Positions 1-7,915 of a DNA stretch of 64,000 nt are shown one piece after another. Under the pieces are notes generated by a model. It ran no database searches. It worked only from the letters and a program-made list of their open reading frames with translations, and was not told the DNA's origin. Positions within the stretch are counted from its first letter, which is position 1. Every line of letters starts with the position of its first letter. Both the position numbers and the translations under genes were made by a program. The stretch is from JALORV01 sp963780715 (GTDB lineage: Bacteria > Pseudomonadota > Gammaproteobacteria > Burkholderiales > Burkholderiaceae_F), in the NCBI GenBank assembly GCA_963780715.1, contig CAWADK010000015.1, forward strand, positions 1 through 64,000, in the 5' to 3' direction.

Positions 1-1
1 G

Positions 2-529
2 ATCCGCGACAAGGAAACTGCCGACATGGCGGTGCAGTCCGCGTTGACCGGCCACCTGGTGTTCTCGACGCTGCACACGAACGACGCCGCGGCGTCGATC
101 GCGCGCCTCATCGAACTCGGCATACCAAGCTATCTAGTCAACGCGACACTGATTGGCATCCTCGCGCAGCGGCTGGTGCGCACGCTGTGCCCGCACTGCA
201 AGGCAGTGGGCGACCCGGTTGACGCGACCCTCTGGAAGGAACTGGTCGCACCCTGGCGCTCCAACGTGCCGGAGAAGATCTACCACCCGGTCGGTTGCCT
301 CGAATGCCGTCGCACGGGCTACATGGGCCGTACCGGGCTGATAGAGATGCTGGTGATGACCGACGCCATGCGCAAGCTGATTGCCGAAGGCGCCGACCTC
401 GTGCAGCTGCGCGGCCAGGCCGCGCGCGACGGATTGCGCTCGCTGCGCGTCTCCGGCGCGGAGAAGATCGCCAAGGGTGTCACGACGATGGACGAGGTGC
501 TGAAGGCGGCACCGCCGTTCAATAACTGA
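2..529 (+). CDS. GspE/PulE-type secretion or pilus ATPase, C-terminal part (5' end outside window)
   Basis: This is the C-terminal part (about 175 residues) of a cytoplasmic AAA-type ATPase that powers type II secretion or type IV pilus assembly. The frame is open from base 2. The His-box region LHTNDAAASIARLIELG is followed by the zinc-binding tetracysteine module, CPHC and then CLEC before a GYMGRTG loop, which is characteristic of the GspE/PilB family. The Walker A motif lies upstream of the window, so GspE and PilB cannot be separated here. The TGA is followed by about 120 bases before the next gene. Confidence 0.9.
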   Translation: MRDKETADMAVQSALTGHLVFSTLHTNDAAASIARLIELGIPSYLVNATLIGILAQRLVRTLCPHCKAVGDPVDATLWKELVAPWRSNVPEKIYHPVGCLECRRTGYMGRTGLIEMLVMTDAMRKLIAEGADLVQLRGQAARDGLRSLRVSGAEKIAKGVTTMDEVLKAAPPFNN

Positions 530-648
530 CAGTCCGGCCGGCCGTTGGGTGCAGCGCCGCCTGCGGCCATCCCCGGCACCGCATCGCACTCGCCGTGCGA
601 CTTTCCGCAATTGAATCCGATGACTCGACTGCTGCAAAAGGCTCCCGC

Positions 649-1209
649 GTGAGTGCCCGCCCAGCGACCCGTCCGGCCGCGATTTCGTTCGGCATGACGG
701 ACACCGTGCCGGCGATGCTGTTCCTCGGTGTCTACCTCTTTCCCACGCTGTTCAGTCCTTCCTTCGTTTCCAGTATGCGCGGCACGGCGCTGCTGCACCT
801 GCTGTTCTACTGGGCGGCGATGGGATTCGCGGCGACGCAGCTCGTGCGCTCCGACCTCGACCCGGCCGCGACGCGGCGCCGCGTACTGATTGCCGGCGGC
901 TGCCTCGCGGGCCTCGCGCTGCTGATGGGCTCCACCATGGTCGTCGCGCTTGCGCCGGTACTGCTGCTGCTGGTGCTCATCGTGTGGAACCTGTGGGACG
1001 CTGCGGGAGCCGGTAGCGATGCGCTGCGCGTCGAACGCGCGCTGGGGTACGCGATGATCCCGTGCCTGATCGTGGCCGTGGTGGCGACCAGCCTGATCAA
1101 GCCGTACTTCGATCACCAGGTGCGCTCACCGGAATTGCTGACCGCCGGGCTGCTGCTAGCGCAGCTGGCTGCTGTGCGGGCCATGCTGGTGCGTCGCCTG
1201 CGACGCTGA
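649..1209 (+). CDS. Multi-pass membrane protein of unknown function
   Basis: This is a hydrophobic protein of about 186 residues that I do not recognise. It has roughly five to six predicted membrane segments, including a long hydrophobic stretch after the ATRRRVLIAGG loop, and a basic C-terminus ending RRLRR. I chose the GTG at 649 because an AAGG purine run lies about seven bases upstream. An earlier in-frame GTG at 595 and an ATG at 694 are alternatives. It may be a loosely associated companion of the upstream secretion ATPase gene, but no motif supports a function. It converges on the lipoprotein gene, leaving only 24 bases between the stops. Confidence 0.6.
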   Translation: MSARPATRPAAISFGMTDTVPAMLFLGVYLFPTLFSPSFVSSMRGTALLHLLFYWAAMGFAATQLVRSDLDPAATRRRVLIAGGCLAGLALLMGSTMVVALAPVLLLLVLIVWNLWDAAGAGSDALRVERALGYAMIPCLIVAVVATSLIKPYFDHQVRSPELLTAGLLLAQLAAVRAMLVRRLRR

Positions 1210-1233
1210 CCGGACGAGGCGATAGTGTGACAG

Positions 1234-2403
1234 TTAGCGCGTCCGCACCCAGATGCCGGCGACCACGGCCTTGCCGCCGACGGGTCGCGTGGAGCGGACG
1301 TCGGGAATGCCGAATTCGGGCGAAAGATTCAGTGCGCCTACGAACTCCGAAAGCGCCTCGTCGCTTGGAAAACTTGCGTCGATCAGGTAGCCATCGTCGA
1401 TCGGGCGTACTCCGGAGATGCTGCCGCCTTTCGGCAGCAGTGACTGTACCCGCCGGGCAACAGTTTCTGTGCGGTCATGTTCGACCCTTGCGGCAGCGAT
1501 TCGGCCCTCATCGACTCTCGGCGATGGCCGTGGTGGTCGCACCTGCGCAATGAAGGTGACTGGACCGTTGGAGGACTGTCGTCGCGACCGGATCTCGACG
1601 CTGCCATCGCCCCGGCCTTGCTGCATCCTTTCTTCAAACTCCAGCCACAGGGAGAGACTCTGCAACTGCACTTCCACCTGATGGCCGTCGCCTTCGCTGC
1701 GCTTCGACAGGATCGCCGCGTCGGCGGGCAGCAGGCGACCCAGGCGCTGCAGTCCGGGATCGGCGTCGCCGGCCAGCACGTGCAGCGCGGGCAAGCCATC
1801 GTTGCCCCCGGTGAAGGCAAGCCAGCGCGACCAGCGGCGATCCGCCGAGTGAGTGAACGGCACAGGGATGCCGGCCCCGGTCTCGGCCCAGATGCCGATC
1901 ACGAGCATGCGCTCTATCACCTCCTGCGCCACCAGATTGCCGTCGCGGTCGCGCGCGATCATGACGTAGCGAGTGATGCGCCGGTCGTCGTCCGGAGCGC
2001 GCTCGATCGGATCGTGGGTGCCGTGGGGGAGATCCTGATAGGCCCAGCCCTCACGGCAGCGCAGCCCGACAGTCGGCACCCGCTGCCGTACGACGCGGTT
2101 GTCGTCTACGGTGCCGGTCAGCTCCAGCGCATATCCGCTCGTACCGTCGCCAGTGATCTCCATGGAGCGCCAGAACACCCCGGGCGCGTCGATGCGGGCG
2201 CGTCGCACGAACACACGTGCCATCACGTCATCGCCGACGGCATAGCGGCCGGTGAGATCCGGACAGGAACTCGCGCTTGGCTGTGTAGGCGGCCAGTCAC
2301 GCGGATAGCCGTCGGAGCCCGGCAGCACCGGCCCGCAGCCGGCCAGCAGGGCGGCTGAAGTCATCATCGTGCCGAGACGGGCAAGGCGCATCTCGATCAT
2401 CAT
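1234..2403 (-). CDS. Putative secreted lipoprotein
   Basis: This protein of about 389 residues starts with a lipoprotein signal, a short basic N-terminus and a lipobox LLAGC, so it is expected to be lipid-anchored in the cell envelope. The rest has no enzyme motif that I recognise. The C-terminal third (PKGGSISGVRPIDDGYLIDA) looks like a small alpha/beta repeat. The start is uncertain: ATG codons at 2403, 2400 and 2391 all precede the signal sequence. It is the last gene of the minus-strand moxR-GNAT-VWA group, 113 bases after the VWA gene, so co-transcription is possible. Upstream in-frame codons extend the frame but overlap the VWA gene and are not believed. Confidence 0.6.
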   Translation of the reverse strand: MMIEMRLARLGTMMTSAALLAGCGPVLPGSDGYPRDWPPTQPSASSCPDLTGRYAVGDDVMARVFVRRARIDAPGVFWRSMEITGDGTSGYALELTGTVDDNRVVRQRVPTVGLRCREGWAYQDLPHGTHDPIERAPDDDRRITRYVMIARDRDGNLVAQEVIERMLVIGIWAETGAGIPVPFTHSADRRWSRWLAFTGGNDGLPALHVLAGDADPGLQRLGRLLPADAAILSKRSEGDGHQVEVQLQSLSLWLEFEERMQQGRGDGSVEIRSRRQSSNGPVTFIAQVRPPRPSPRVDEGRIAAARVEHDRTETVARRVQSLLPKGGSISGVRPIDDGYLIDASFPSDEALSEFVGALNLSPEFGIPDVRSTRPVGGKAVVAGIWVRTR

Positions 2404-2516
2404 GCCGCGGCATACCGTTACCGGACGCCGCAGGCAGCTGATCAATCCGACGCTTTTCGGGGAATTGCTCACCAACGCGTCGACGGCCGCGCCTTGGCGA
2501 CGCTGAATGACCGCGA

Positions 2517-3689
2517 CTATTTCGACAACTGCCGCATCGCCCGCGTCAATCCATCGAGCGACATCGGAAACATGCGGCCGCCGGTCAACTGGCGAATGAT
2601 CGAGACAGACTGGCGGTACTGCCAAAGCCCTTCGGGTTCCGGGTTGATCCAGATCGACTTCGGAAAAGTCGTGAAGAATCGCTGCAGCCAGACGGCGCCG
2701 GCCTCCTCGTTGTTGTACTCGACCGAACCGCCCGGCTGCAGGATCTCGTAGGGGCTCATCGTCGCATCGCCGACGAACACCAGCTTCCAGTCGTGCGGAT
2801 ACTTGCGCAGTACGTCCCAGGTGGCGAAACGCTCGGTGTAGCGGCGTCGGTTGTTCCGCCACAGGTACTCATAGACGCAGTTGTGGAAGTAATAGAACTC
2901 CAGGTGCTTGAACTCGCTCTTGGCGGCCGAGAAAAGCTCCTCGGTGACCTTGATGTGCTCGTCCATCGTGCCGCCGACATCGAGCAGCATCAGCACCTTG
3001 ACGGTGTTGTGCCGCTCGGGCACGAGCTTGAGATCGAGCCAACCGGCGTTCTTCGCGGTCGACTCAATCGTTCCGTGCATGTCCAGCTCGAGTTCGGCGC
3101 CTTCGCGCGCGAATCGGCGCAGCCGGCGCAGCGCGACCTTGATGTTGCGCGTGCCGAGCTCGACGCTGTCGTCGTAGTCGCGGTAGCCACGCATCTCCCA
3201 GACCTTGACCGCCGAGCGATTACCCTTGCTCGGGCCGCCGACGCGGATGCCTTCGGGATGCGCGCCGCCGTGGCCAAACGGCGAGGTTCCACCGGAGCCG
3301 ATCCAGCGGTTGCCGCCGTGGTGGGCGCCGTCCTGTTCCTCGAGGCGCTTCCTGAACTCCTCCATCAGCCTGTCCCAGCCGAGCTTCTCGAGCTTCGCGA
3401 TCTCTTCTGGTGTGAACGCGCGCTCGAGCACCTTCTTGAACCACTCGTCGGGAATCTCCTTCGAGAAATCCAGAGTCGTCGACACGCCCTTGAAGTACTC
3501 GCCGAAGGCGCGGTCGAACTTGTCGAACTGGGTCTCGTCCTTGATCAGCGCGGTCCGTGACAGGAAGTAGAAGTCGTCGATGGACGGCCCGATGACGCCG
3601 CGCTTCAGCGCCTCGAGCAGTGTCAGCAGCTCGTTGATCGAGACCTTGAGCTTCGCCGCACGCAGGTGAAAGAAGAAGTCGATCAGCAT
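2517..3689 (-). CDS. VWA domain protein, CoxE-like
   Basis: This 390-residue cytoplasmic protein is of the CoxE-like von Willebrand A family. It starts MLIDFFFHLRAAKLKVSINE, has a charged middle segment with a Gly/His-rich stretch (HHGGNRWIGSGGTSPFGHGG), and ends in a VWA domain. The metal-site motif appears as LLDVGGTMD, the DxGGT variant of DxSxS often seen in this family. CoxE-like proteins typically act together with MoxR ATPases in maturing metal enzymes or complexes. The moxR gene lies two genes upstream on the same strand, with a GNAT gene between. Its client here is not shown by the sequence. Confidence 0.88.
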   Translation of the reverse strand: MLIDFFFHLRAAKLKVSINELLTLLEALKRGVIGPSIDDFYFLSRTALIKDETQFDKFDRAFGEYFKGVSTTLDFSKEIPDEWFKKVLERAFTPEEIAKLEKLGWDRLMEEFRKRLEEQDGAHHGGNRWIGSGGTSPFGHGGAHPEGIRVGGPSKGNRSAVKVWEMRGYRDYDDSVELGTRNIKVALRRLRRFAREGAELELDMHGTIESTAKNAGWLDLKLVPERHNTVKVLMLLDVGGTMDEHIKVTEELFSAAKSEFKHLEFYYFHNCVYEYLWRNNRRRYTERFATWDVLRKYPHDWKLVFVGDATMSPYEILQPGGSVEYNNEEAGAVWLQRFFTTFPKSIWINPEPEGLWQYRQSVSIIRQLTGGRMFPMSLDGLTRAMRQLSK

Positions 3690-3707
3690 CGCGTTAACGG
3701 TGGTGCG

Positions 3708-4301
3708 TCAACGGTGGCGCGCCAGGCGAAGTTCGAGATGGCGCTTCACGTCCGGCCACTCGGCCGCCAGGATGCTGAACATCACGGTGTCCCGCACGCT
3801 GCCATCACGCCGCGGCTGGTGATGGCGGATGACGCCGTCTTGCTTCGCTCCGAGCGCGGCGATTGCCTTTTGCGAGGCGAAGTTGAAGTTGTCGGTGCGA
3901 AAGCCGACCACCTCGCACTTCAGCACATCGAAGGCGTGGCCGAGCAGCAGCAGCTTGCAGGCGGTGTTCACGTGCGACTTCTGGCAGCGGCGCGCGTACC
4001 ACGTGTAGCCGATCTCGACGCGGTCGACCACGGCGACGATGTCGTGGTAGCGCGTGGTGCCGACGATCGTGTCGTTGGCAAGGTCGCGCACGGCCCAGGG
4101 CAGCATGTGGCCGGCCTCCGTGCCCGCCAGGGCGGCCGAGATGTAGGCGTGGGTCTGTTCGGGCTCGGGGACCGACGTGTACCAGAGCTTCCACAGCTCG
4201 CCGTCGTTGGCAGCGGCAATCAGCCCATCGTGGTGCGCGCGCGCCAGCGGCTCGAGCCGCACGCCGTGGCCTTCGAGCGTCACCGGCTGCGGGGCGAGCA
4301 T
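3708..4301 (-). CDS. GNAT family N-acetyltransferase (RimJ/RimL-like)
   Basis: This 197-residue acetyltransferase uses acetyl-CoA to modify an amine. The fold is suggested by GHGVRLEPLARAHHDGL near the N-terminus, the central strand GTTRYHDI and EIGYTWYARRCQ, a helix AFDVLKCEVVGFRTD, and FASQKAIAALGAKQDG, typical of RimL-like ribosomal or small-molecule acetyltransferases. The substrate is unknown. It sits tightly between moxR (3-base gap) and the VWA gene (18-base gap), so it is probably translated from the same message. That position is unusual, because moxR and CoxE-like genes are usually adjacent. Confidence 0.88.
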   Translation of the reverse strand: MLAPQPVTLEGHGVRLEPLARAHHDGLIAAANDGELWKLWYTSVPEPEQTHAYISAALAGTEAGHMLPWAVRDLANDTIVGTTRYHDIVAVVDRVEIGYTWYARRCQKSHVNTACKLLLLGHAFDVLKCEVVGFRTDNFNFASQKAIAALGAKQDGVIRHHQPRRDGSVRDTVMFSILAAEWPDVKRHLELRLARHR

Positions 4302-4304
4302 GGC

Positions 4305-5150
4305 TCAGCGGTTGCTGCGCGCCATGAAGACGAGCCGCTCGAACAGATGCATGTCCTGCTCGTTCTTCAGCAGCGCACCGGCGAGCGGCGGCACGGCGAT
4401 CTTGTCGTCCTTCGAGCGCAGCGCCTCAGGCGGAATCTGCTCGGCCACCAGCAGCTTCAGCCAGTCGAGCAGTTCCGACGTGGACGGCTTCTTCTTCAGG
4501 CCCGGCAGATCGCGCACGCCGAAGAACACCGCGAGCGCATTGGCGAGAAGCTCCTTGCGCAGTCTCGGGAAGTGGACATCGACGATCGCCTGCATCGTGT
4601 CCTTGTCCGGAAACTTGATGTAGTGGAAGAAACAGCGGCGCAGGAACGCGTCCGGCAGTTCCTTCTCGTTGTTCGAGGTGATGACGACCAGCGGCCGGTG
4701 GCGCGCCTGGACGGTCTGGCGCGTCTCGTAGACGTAGAACTCCATGCGGTCGAGTTCGCGCAGCAGGTCGTTGGGAAACTCGATGTCGGCCTTGTCGATC
4801 TCGTCGATCAGCAGCACCGACGGCTGCTCCGATGTGAAGGCCTGCCACAGCACGCCGCGGATGATGTAGTTCTCGATCGCCTGGACGCGGGCATCGCCGA
4901 GCTGCGAGTCGCGCAGCCGGCTGACCGCGTCGTACTCGTACAGCCCCTGCTGCGCCTTGGTCGTCGACTTGATGTGCCAGGCGAGCAGCGGCATGTTCAG
5001 TGCACGCGCGACCTCCTCGGCCAGCATCGTCTTGCCGGTGCCGGGCTCGCCTTTGATCAGAAGCGGGCGCTGCAGCGTGAGCGCCGCGTTGACGGCGAGC
5101 TTCAGGTCGTCGGTGGCGACGTAGGTGGACGAGCCTTCGAAGCGCGACAT
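4305..5150 (-). CDS. MoxR family AAA+ ATPase
   Basis: This is a 281-residue AAA+ chaperone-like ATPase. Walker A is GEPGTGKT at residues 34-41, Walker B is VLLIDEIDKAD, and sensor and arginine-finger segments are seen at ITSNNEKELPDAFLRRC. The start at MSRFEGSSTYVATDD gives a normal family length; upstream codons in frame extend over the divergent cytochrome promoter region and are rejected. MoxR proteins pair with VWA proteins to activate metalloenzymes or other complexes. Here the VWA partner lies downstream, separated by a GNAT gene, and the cytochrome genes are divergent. Confidence 0.92.
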   Translation of the reverse strand: MSRFEGSSTYVATDDLKLAVNAALTLQRPLLIKGEPGTGKTMLAEEVARALNMPLLAWHIKSTTKAQQGLYEYDAVSRLRDSQLGDARVQAIENYIIRGVLWQAFTSEQPSVLLIDEIDKADIEFPNDLLRELDRMEFYVYETRQTVQARHRPLVVITSNNEKELPDAFLRRCFFHYIKFPDKDTMQAIVDVHFPRLRKELLANALAVFFGVRDLPGLKKKPSTSELLDWLKLLVAEQIPPEALRSKDDKIAVPPLAGALLKNEQDMHLFERLVFMARSNR

Positions 5151-5345
5151 GGACTGGGCGGGGCGAAGAAAAGGTCGGTCGAGTATACGCAGGGGTAGGA
5201 GCCGGAAACGGCCCCTGACGACCGTCCGGAGCGGGGCGCCGAGTCGATTACAATCGCGCCCGGCCTGGAAAGCGAATGAACCGGCCGCGCTGCAGGTCTC
5301 GGCCTTGTGTTGCGCCTCGTAACGAACACCATACGGATGCCGCGG

Positions 5346-5681
5346 ATGAAGACTTACCGTTTGCTGCTCACCGCTGTTGCGGCGACTCTGCCGCTGCTGG
5401 CGGCGGCGCAGGACAAGAAGGCGAGTGCGCCTGCCCCGGCCGGCGATGCGCCCGTGTCGAACTGCATCGGCTGTCACTCGATTCCTGGCTACCAGGCCTC
5501 GTTCCCGCAGGTCTATCGCGTCCCCAAGATCGGTGGACAGTCGCAGCAGTATCTGGAGGCGGCGCTGAAGGAATATCGGCAGGGCACCCGTTCCCATCCG
5601 ACGATGACCGGCATCGCCAAGGGCCTGACGGATCAGCAAATCTCCGCCGTCGCCGCCTATTACGCGGCACGTGGCAAGTAA
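5346..5681 (+). CDS. Class I c-type cytochrome
   Basis: This is a small periplasmic cytochrome c of about 111 residues. It has a signal peptide (MKTYRLLLTAVAATLPLL, cleaved near AAAQ), one haem site CIGCH at residues 40-44, and a probable axial Met in HPTMTGIAKGL. It is an electron carrier of the c553/c4-like kind. I chose the ATG at 5346; in-frame ATGs at 5337 and 5307 would lengthen the signal peptide. A TACAAT -10-like element lies at 5249-5254. Its stop is 10 bases before the start of a second, similar cytochrome gene, so the two are probably co-transcribed and arose by duplication. Confidence 0.88.
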   Translation: MKTYRLLLTAVAATLPLLAAAQDKKASAPAPAGDAPVSNCIGCHSIPGYQASFPQVYRVPKIGGQSQQYLEAALKEYRQGTRSHPTMTGIAKGLTDQQISAVAAYYAARGK

Positions 5682-5691
5682 GCGAGTGGCG

Positions 5692-6024
5692 ATGATGAAA
5701 ATGAAATGTCTTGTTGCCGCGGTCGCGGCGTCCGCGGCGCTCTCCGCGCAGGCGGCTGATGTTGCAAAGGGTCAGGAGCTTGCGCAGGCCCAGTGCGCCG
5801 CGTGCCACGGCAAGGACTTCGCGAGCCCGGTCGATCCGAGCTATCCGAAGCTCGCTGGGCAGTATCCGGACTATCTGGAGAAGGCTCTGCGCGATTACCA
5901 GACCGGCGCGCGCAAGAACGCGATCATGGCGGGACTGGCCAAGCCGCTGTCGCGGACCGACATCAAGAACCTCGCCGCCTATCTGGGCGGCCTGCCCGGT
6001 CCGCTGGAAAACTCCAAGCGCTGA
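5692..6024 (+). CDS. Class I c-type cytochrome
   Basis: This is a second small periplasmic cytochrome c of about 110 residues. It has a signal peptide ending at AQAAD, one haem motif CAACH at residues 35-39, and an axial Met candidate in NAIMAGLAKPLS. It is clearly related to the preceding gene: both share YLEKAL or YLEAAL followed by a Gln/Arg-rich segment and an xxAAY helix near the C-terminus. The two probably form a pair of mono-haem carriers, or halves of a c4-like relay. The start is the first of two ATGs just after the upstream stop. A strong intrinsic terminator overlaps its stop codon. Confidence 0.88.
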   Translation: MMKMKCLVAAVAASAALSAQAADVAKGQELAQAQCAACHGKDFASPVDPSYPKLAGQYPDYLEKALRDYQTGARKNAIMAGLAKPLSRTDIKNLAAYLGGLPGPLENSKR

Positions 6025-6042
6025 GCGCCGGCGGCGCTTTTT
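6024..6042 (+). terminator. Intrinsic terminator after the cytochrome pair
   Basis: AGCGCC (6024-6029) pairs with GGCGCT (6033-6038) across a 3-base loop and runs straight into a T tract. It ends the cytochrome transcript and separates it from the convergent DUF1841 gene. Confidence 0.8.
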
Positions 6043-6071
6043 CCAGTCACACGCCGCGGCAATGTGACAGT

Positions 6072-6512
6072 TCAGTTCTGTCCGGCCTGGCGCGCGAGGC
6101 AGTCCAGGTAGCGCGCGCTCATCTCGTCCGGCGGCAACGCCTGGCCGGCCCTCTGCGCGGCCCAGACGACTTCACCCAGGCACTCCATCACGTCATGCGC
6201 GGCCCGGTGCGCGTCCCCACGGCGCTGCGCGAGCCGCTCGTACGCCGCCCGTATGCCAGGCGGCTGATCGATCGACAACTGTTCGGCAATCGCCAGATGC
6301 ATCGACAGGTGCAGGAACGGATTCGTGCGGCCGTCCTCGACGCGATACTCGGCCTCGTCACCCGAGCGCGCCAGTTCATCGTGATACTCGGGATGCTCGA
6401 TGATCCAGTCGAGCGCAAGCGCTTCGATCGGCGTTAGCAGCTCGGCGGCCCGGTGCTTGCGCCAGGTTTCGCGGAAGAAGCGCCGGACGTCGTCCTTCGT
6501 CGGCGTGAACAT
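6072..6512 (-). CDS. DUF1841 family protein
   Basis: This 146-residue protein belongs to the DUF1841 family, whose function is unknown. The opening FTPTKDDVRRFFRETWRKH and the segments ALDWIIEHPEYHDEL and HLSMHLAIAEQLSIDQP fit the family. It looks soluble and acidic. It follows nth on the same strand, as in other betaproteobacteria. Its reading frame is open upstream, without any stop, right through the displaced Fe-S cluster segment of nth (see nth). If the nth frameshift were corrected, the two proteins would be one polypeptide. No convincing ribosome binding site precedes the ATG at 6512. Confidence 0.82.
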   Translation of the reverse strand: MFTPTKDDVRRFFRETWRKHRAAELLTPIEALALDWIIEHPEYHDELARSGDEAEYRVEDGRTNPFLHLSMHLAIAEQLSIDQPPGIRAAYERLAQRRGDAHRAAHDVMECLGEVVWAAQRAGQALPPDEMSARYLDCLARQAGQN

Positions 6513-7194
6513 GCCTACGGGCCCGTGCGCGGCGGAAAGCCGGAACGGGCGGCGCCGCGGTGCCTCTGTCTTGGGCCGGTACTCGCACCATTCGCTGATC
6601 GGACAGCGCCAGCACTCCGGCGTAGCGCGCCTTGCAGACGTAGCGGCCGTGCAGGATCAGCCAGTGGTGCGCGTCCTTGCGAAACTCGTCCGGCGTGAAC
6701 TTCTCCAGCCGTCGCTCGACCTCGTCGACATTGGCGCCCGGCGCCATGCCGGTGCGGTTGGCGACGCGGAAGATGTGCGTATCGACGGCGATCGTCGGTT
6801 CGCCGAACGCCGTGTTGAGCACGACGTTGGCGGTCTTGCGGCCCACTCCCGGCAGGGCTTCGAGCGCTGCGCGGTCGCGCGGCACTGCACCGCCATGGCG
6901 TTCGAGCAGTTGCTGCGCCAGTCCGACGACGTTCTTCGCCTTCGTGCGATACAGGCCAATCGTCCTGATGTACTCGGCCAGCCGTTCCTCCCCGAGGCCT
7001 GCGATGGCCGCCGGAGTGGCTGCCGCCTTGAAGAGCTTGCGCGTGGCCAGGTTGACGCTCTTGTCGGTGGCCTGTGCGGAAAGGACGACGGCCACCAGCA
7101 GCTGGAACGGCGTTTCGTACTCGAGCTCGGTCCGGGGGTGCGGATTCAGGCTGCGCAGCCGTTCGTAGATGGCCCGGCGCTTGGTGGGGTTCAT
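6376..7194 (-). CDS. nth: Endonuclease III, frameshifted near the C-terminus
   Basis: This is a base-excision repair DNA glycosylase/AP lyase. Residues 1-191 match endonuclease III closely. The HhH motif LPGVGRKTANVVL carries catalytic K120, and TIAVDTHIF carries D138, the same numbers as in E. coli. The [4Fe-4S] loop needs C-x6-C-x2-C-x5-C. Only its first Cys (YVCKAR) is in frame, and the rest (PECWRCPISEWCEYRPKT) lies in the next frame, so one extra base sits at about 6617-6622. As read, the ORF continues out of frame to 6376. Its ATG overlaps the rnfB stop (ATGA). This could be a sequencing indel or a real mutation. Confidence 0.85.
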   Translation of the reverse strand: MNPTKRRAIYERLRSLNPHPRTELEYETPFQLLVAVVLSAQATDKSVNLATRKLFKAAATPAAIAGLGEERLAEYIRTIGLYRTKAKNVVGLAQQLLERHGGAVPRDRAALEALPGVGRKTANVVLNTAFGEPTIAVDTHIFRVANRTGMAPGANVDEVERRLEKFTPDEFRKDAHHWLILHGRYVCKARYAGVLALSDQRMVRVPAQDRGTAAPPVPAFRRARARRHVHADEGRRPALLPRNLAQAPGRRAANADRSACARLDHRASRVSR

Positions 7195-7853
7195 GGCTTC
7201 GGTGCCTGGCGCCGTGCACGTGCCCGTTCGATCGCAGCGCGCACGACGGCCTGTTTGCGGGAGAGATCCGCTGGCGCGAGATCGTGGCGTTCCTGCAGTT
7301 CGTCGAGCCTGGCGTGAGCCTTGCTGAGTAGTTGCTGCTCGCGCGCATCGCGTTCGTCCGCTAGCCGGCGCCGACGAGTCTCATGGCGGGCGCGTGAGTC
7401 GCTGGCATCGGCTTCGGTCCAGACGCGCGGTGGCTGCACTGGCACCATCGCAATGCAGTCCATCGGGCAGGGCGCGACGCACAGGTCGCAGCCATTGCAC
7501 CACGCGGCGATGACGCTGTGCATGCGCCGTGGCGCGCCTACGATCGCATCGACCGGGCACGCCTGGATGCACAGCGTGCAGCCGATGCAGAGGGATTCGT
7601 CGATGACCGCGGTGCGCAGCGGCTGCTCCGAGCCATTGGCCGGATTCAGTGGCAGCGGCGGGTGCCCGGTCAATGCGGCGAGCTTGGCAATCCCGGCCGC
7701 GCCACCGGGCGGGCACTGGTTGATCTCGGCCCTGCCGGCAGCGATGGCTTCCGCGTAGGGCTGACAGCCATCGAACCCGCACTTCGTGCACTGCGTCTGG
7801 GGCAGCAGCGCGTCGATTCTCTCGACGAGCGTAAGGGCGGTAAGGCTGGACAT
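7191..7853 (-). CDS. rnfB: RnfB-like iron-sulfur electron carrier
   Basis: This 220-residue ferredoxin-type protein is related to the B subunit of the Rnf/Rsx complex. The N-terminal Fe-S module shows CTKCGFDGC and then NQCPPGG. Two 4Fe-4S motifs follow: CIGCTLCIQACPVDAI and CNGCDLCVAPCPMDC. The C-terminal 60 residues are a charged helix. It lacks the N-terminal membrane segment of classical RnfB, and no other rnf genes are nearby. The short soluble form next to nth is common in betaproteobacteria. The start at MSSLTALTLVERIDALLPQ is chosen for family fit. It overlaps the nth start by ATGA, so the two are co-translated. Confidence 0.87.
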   Translation of the reverse strand: MSSLTALTLVERIDALLPQTQCTKCGFDGCQPYAEAIAAGRAEINQCPPGGAAGIAKLAALTGHPPLPLNPANGSEQPLRTAVIDESLCIGCTLCIQACPVDAIVGAPRRMHSVIAAWCNGCDLCVAPCPMDCIAMVPVQPPRVWTEADASDSRARHETRRRRLADERDAREQQLLSKAHARLDELQERHDLAPADLSRKQAVVRAAIERARARRQAPKP

Positions 7854-7915
7854 GGGCGACGTCACAGCGGCTCTGCAGTTCACAACGGAAACTCGCACGG
7901 CGCGCGCCGCGCGAC

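Noticed and set aside
3666..5198. Plus-strand open frame of 510 codons opposite GNAT and moxR
   Set aside because: It is antisense to two strong genes, and its composition (His, Arg, Val-rich) is typical of shadow frames.
6600..6640. Programmed frameshift in nth
   Set aside because: No slippery heptamer or downstream pseudoknot was seen at the switch point, and other genes in the window show similar single-base shifts.
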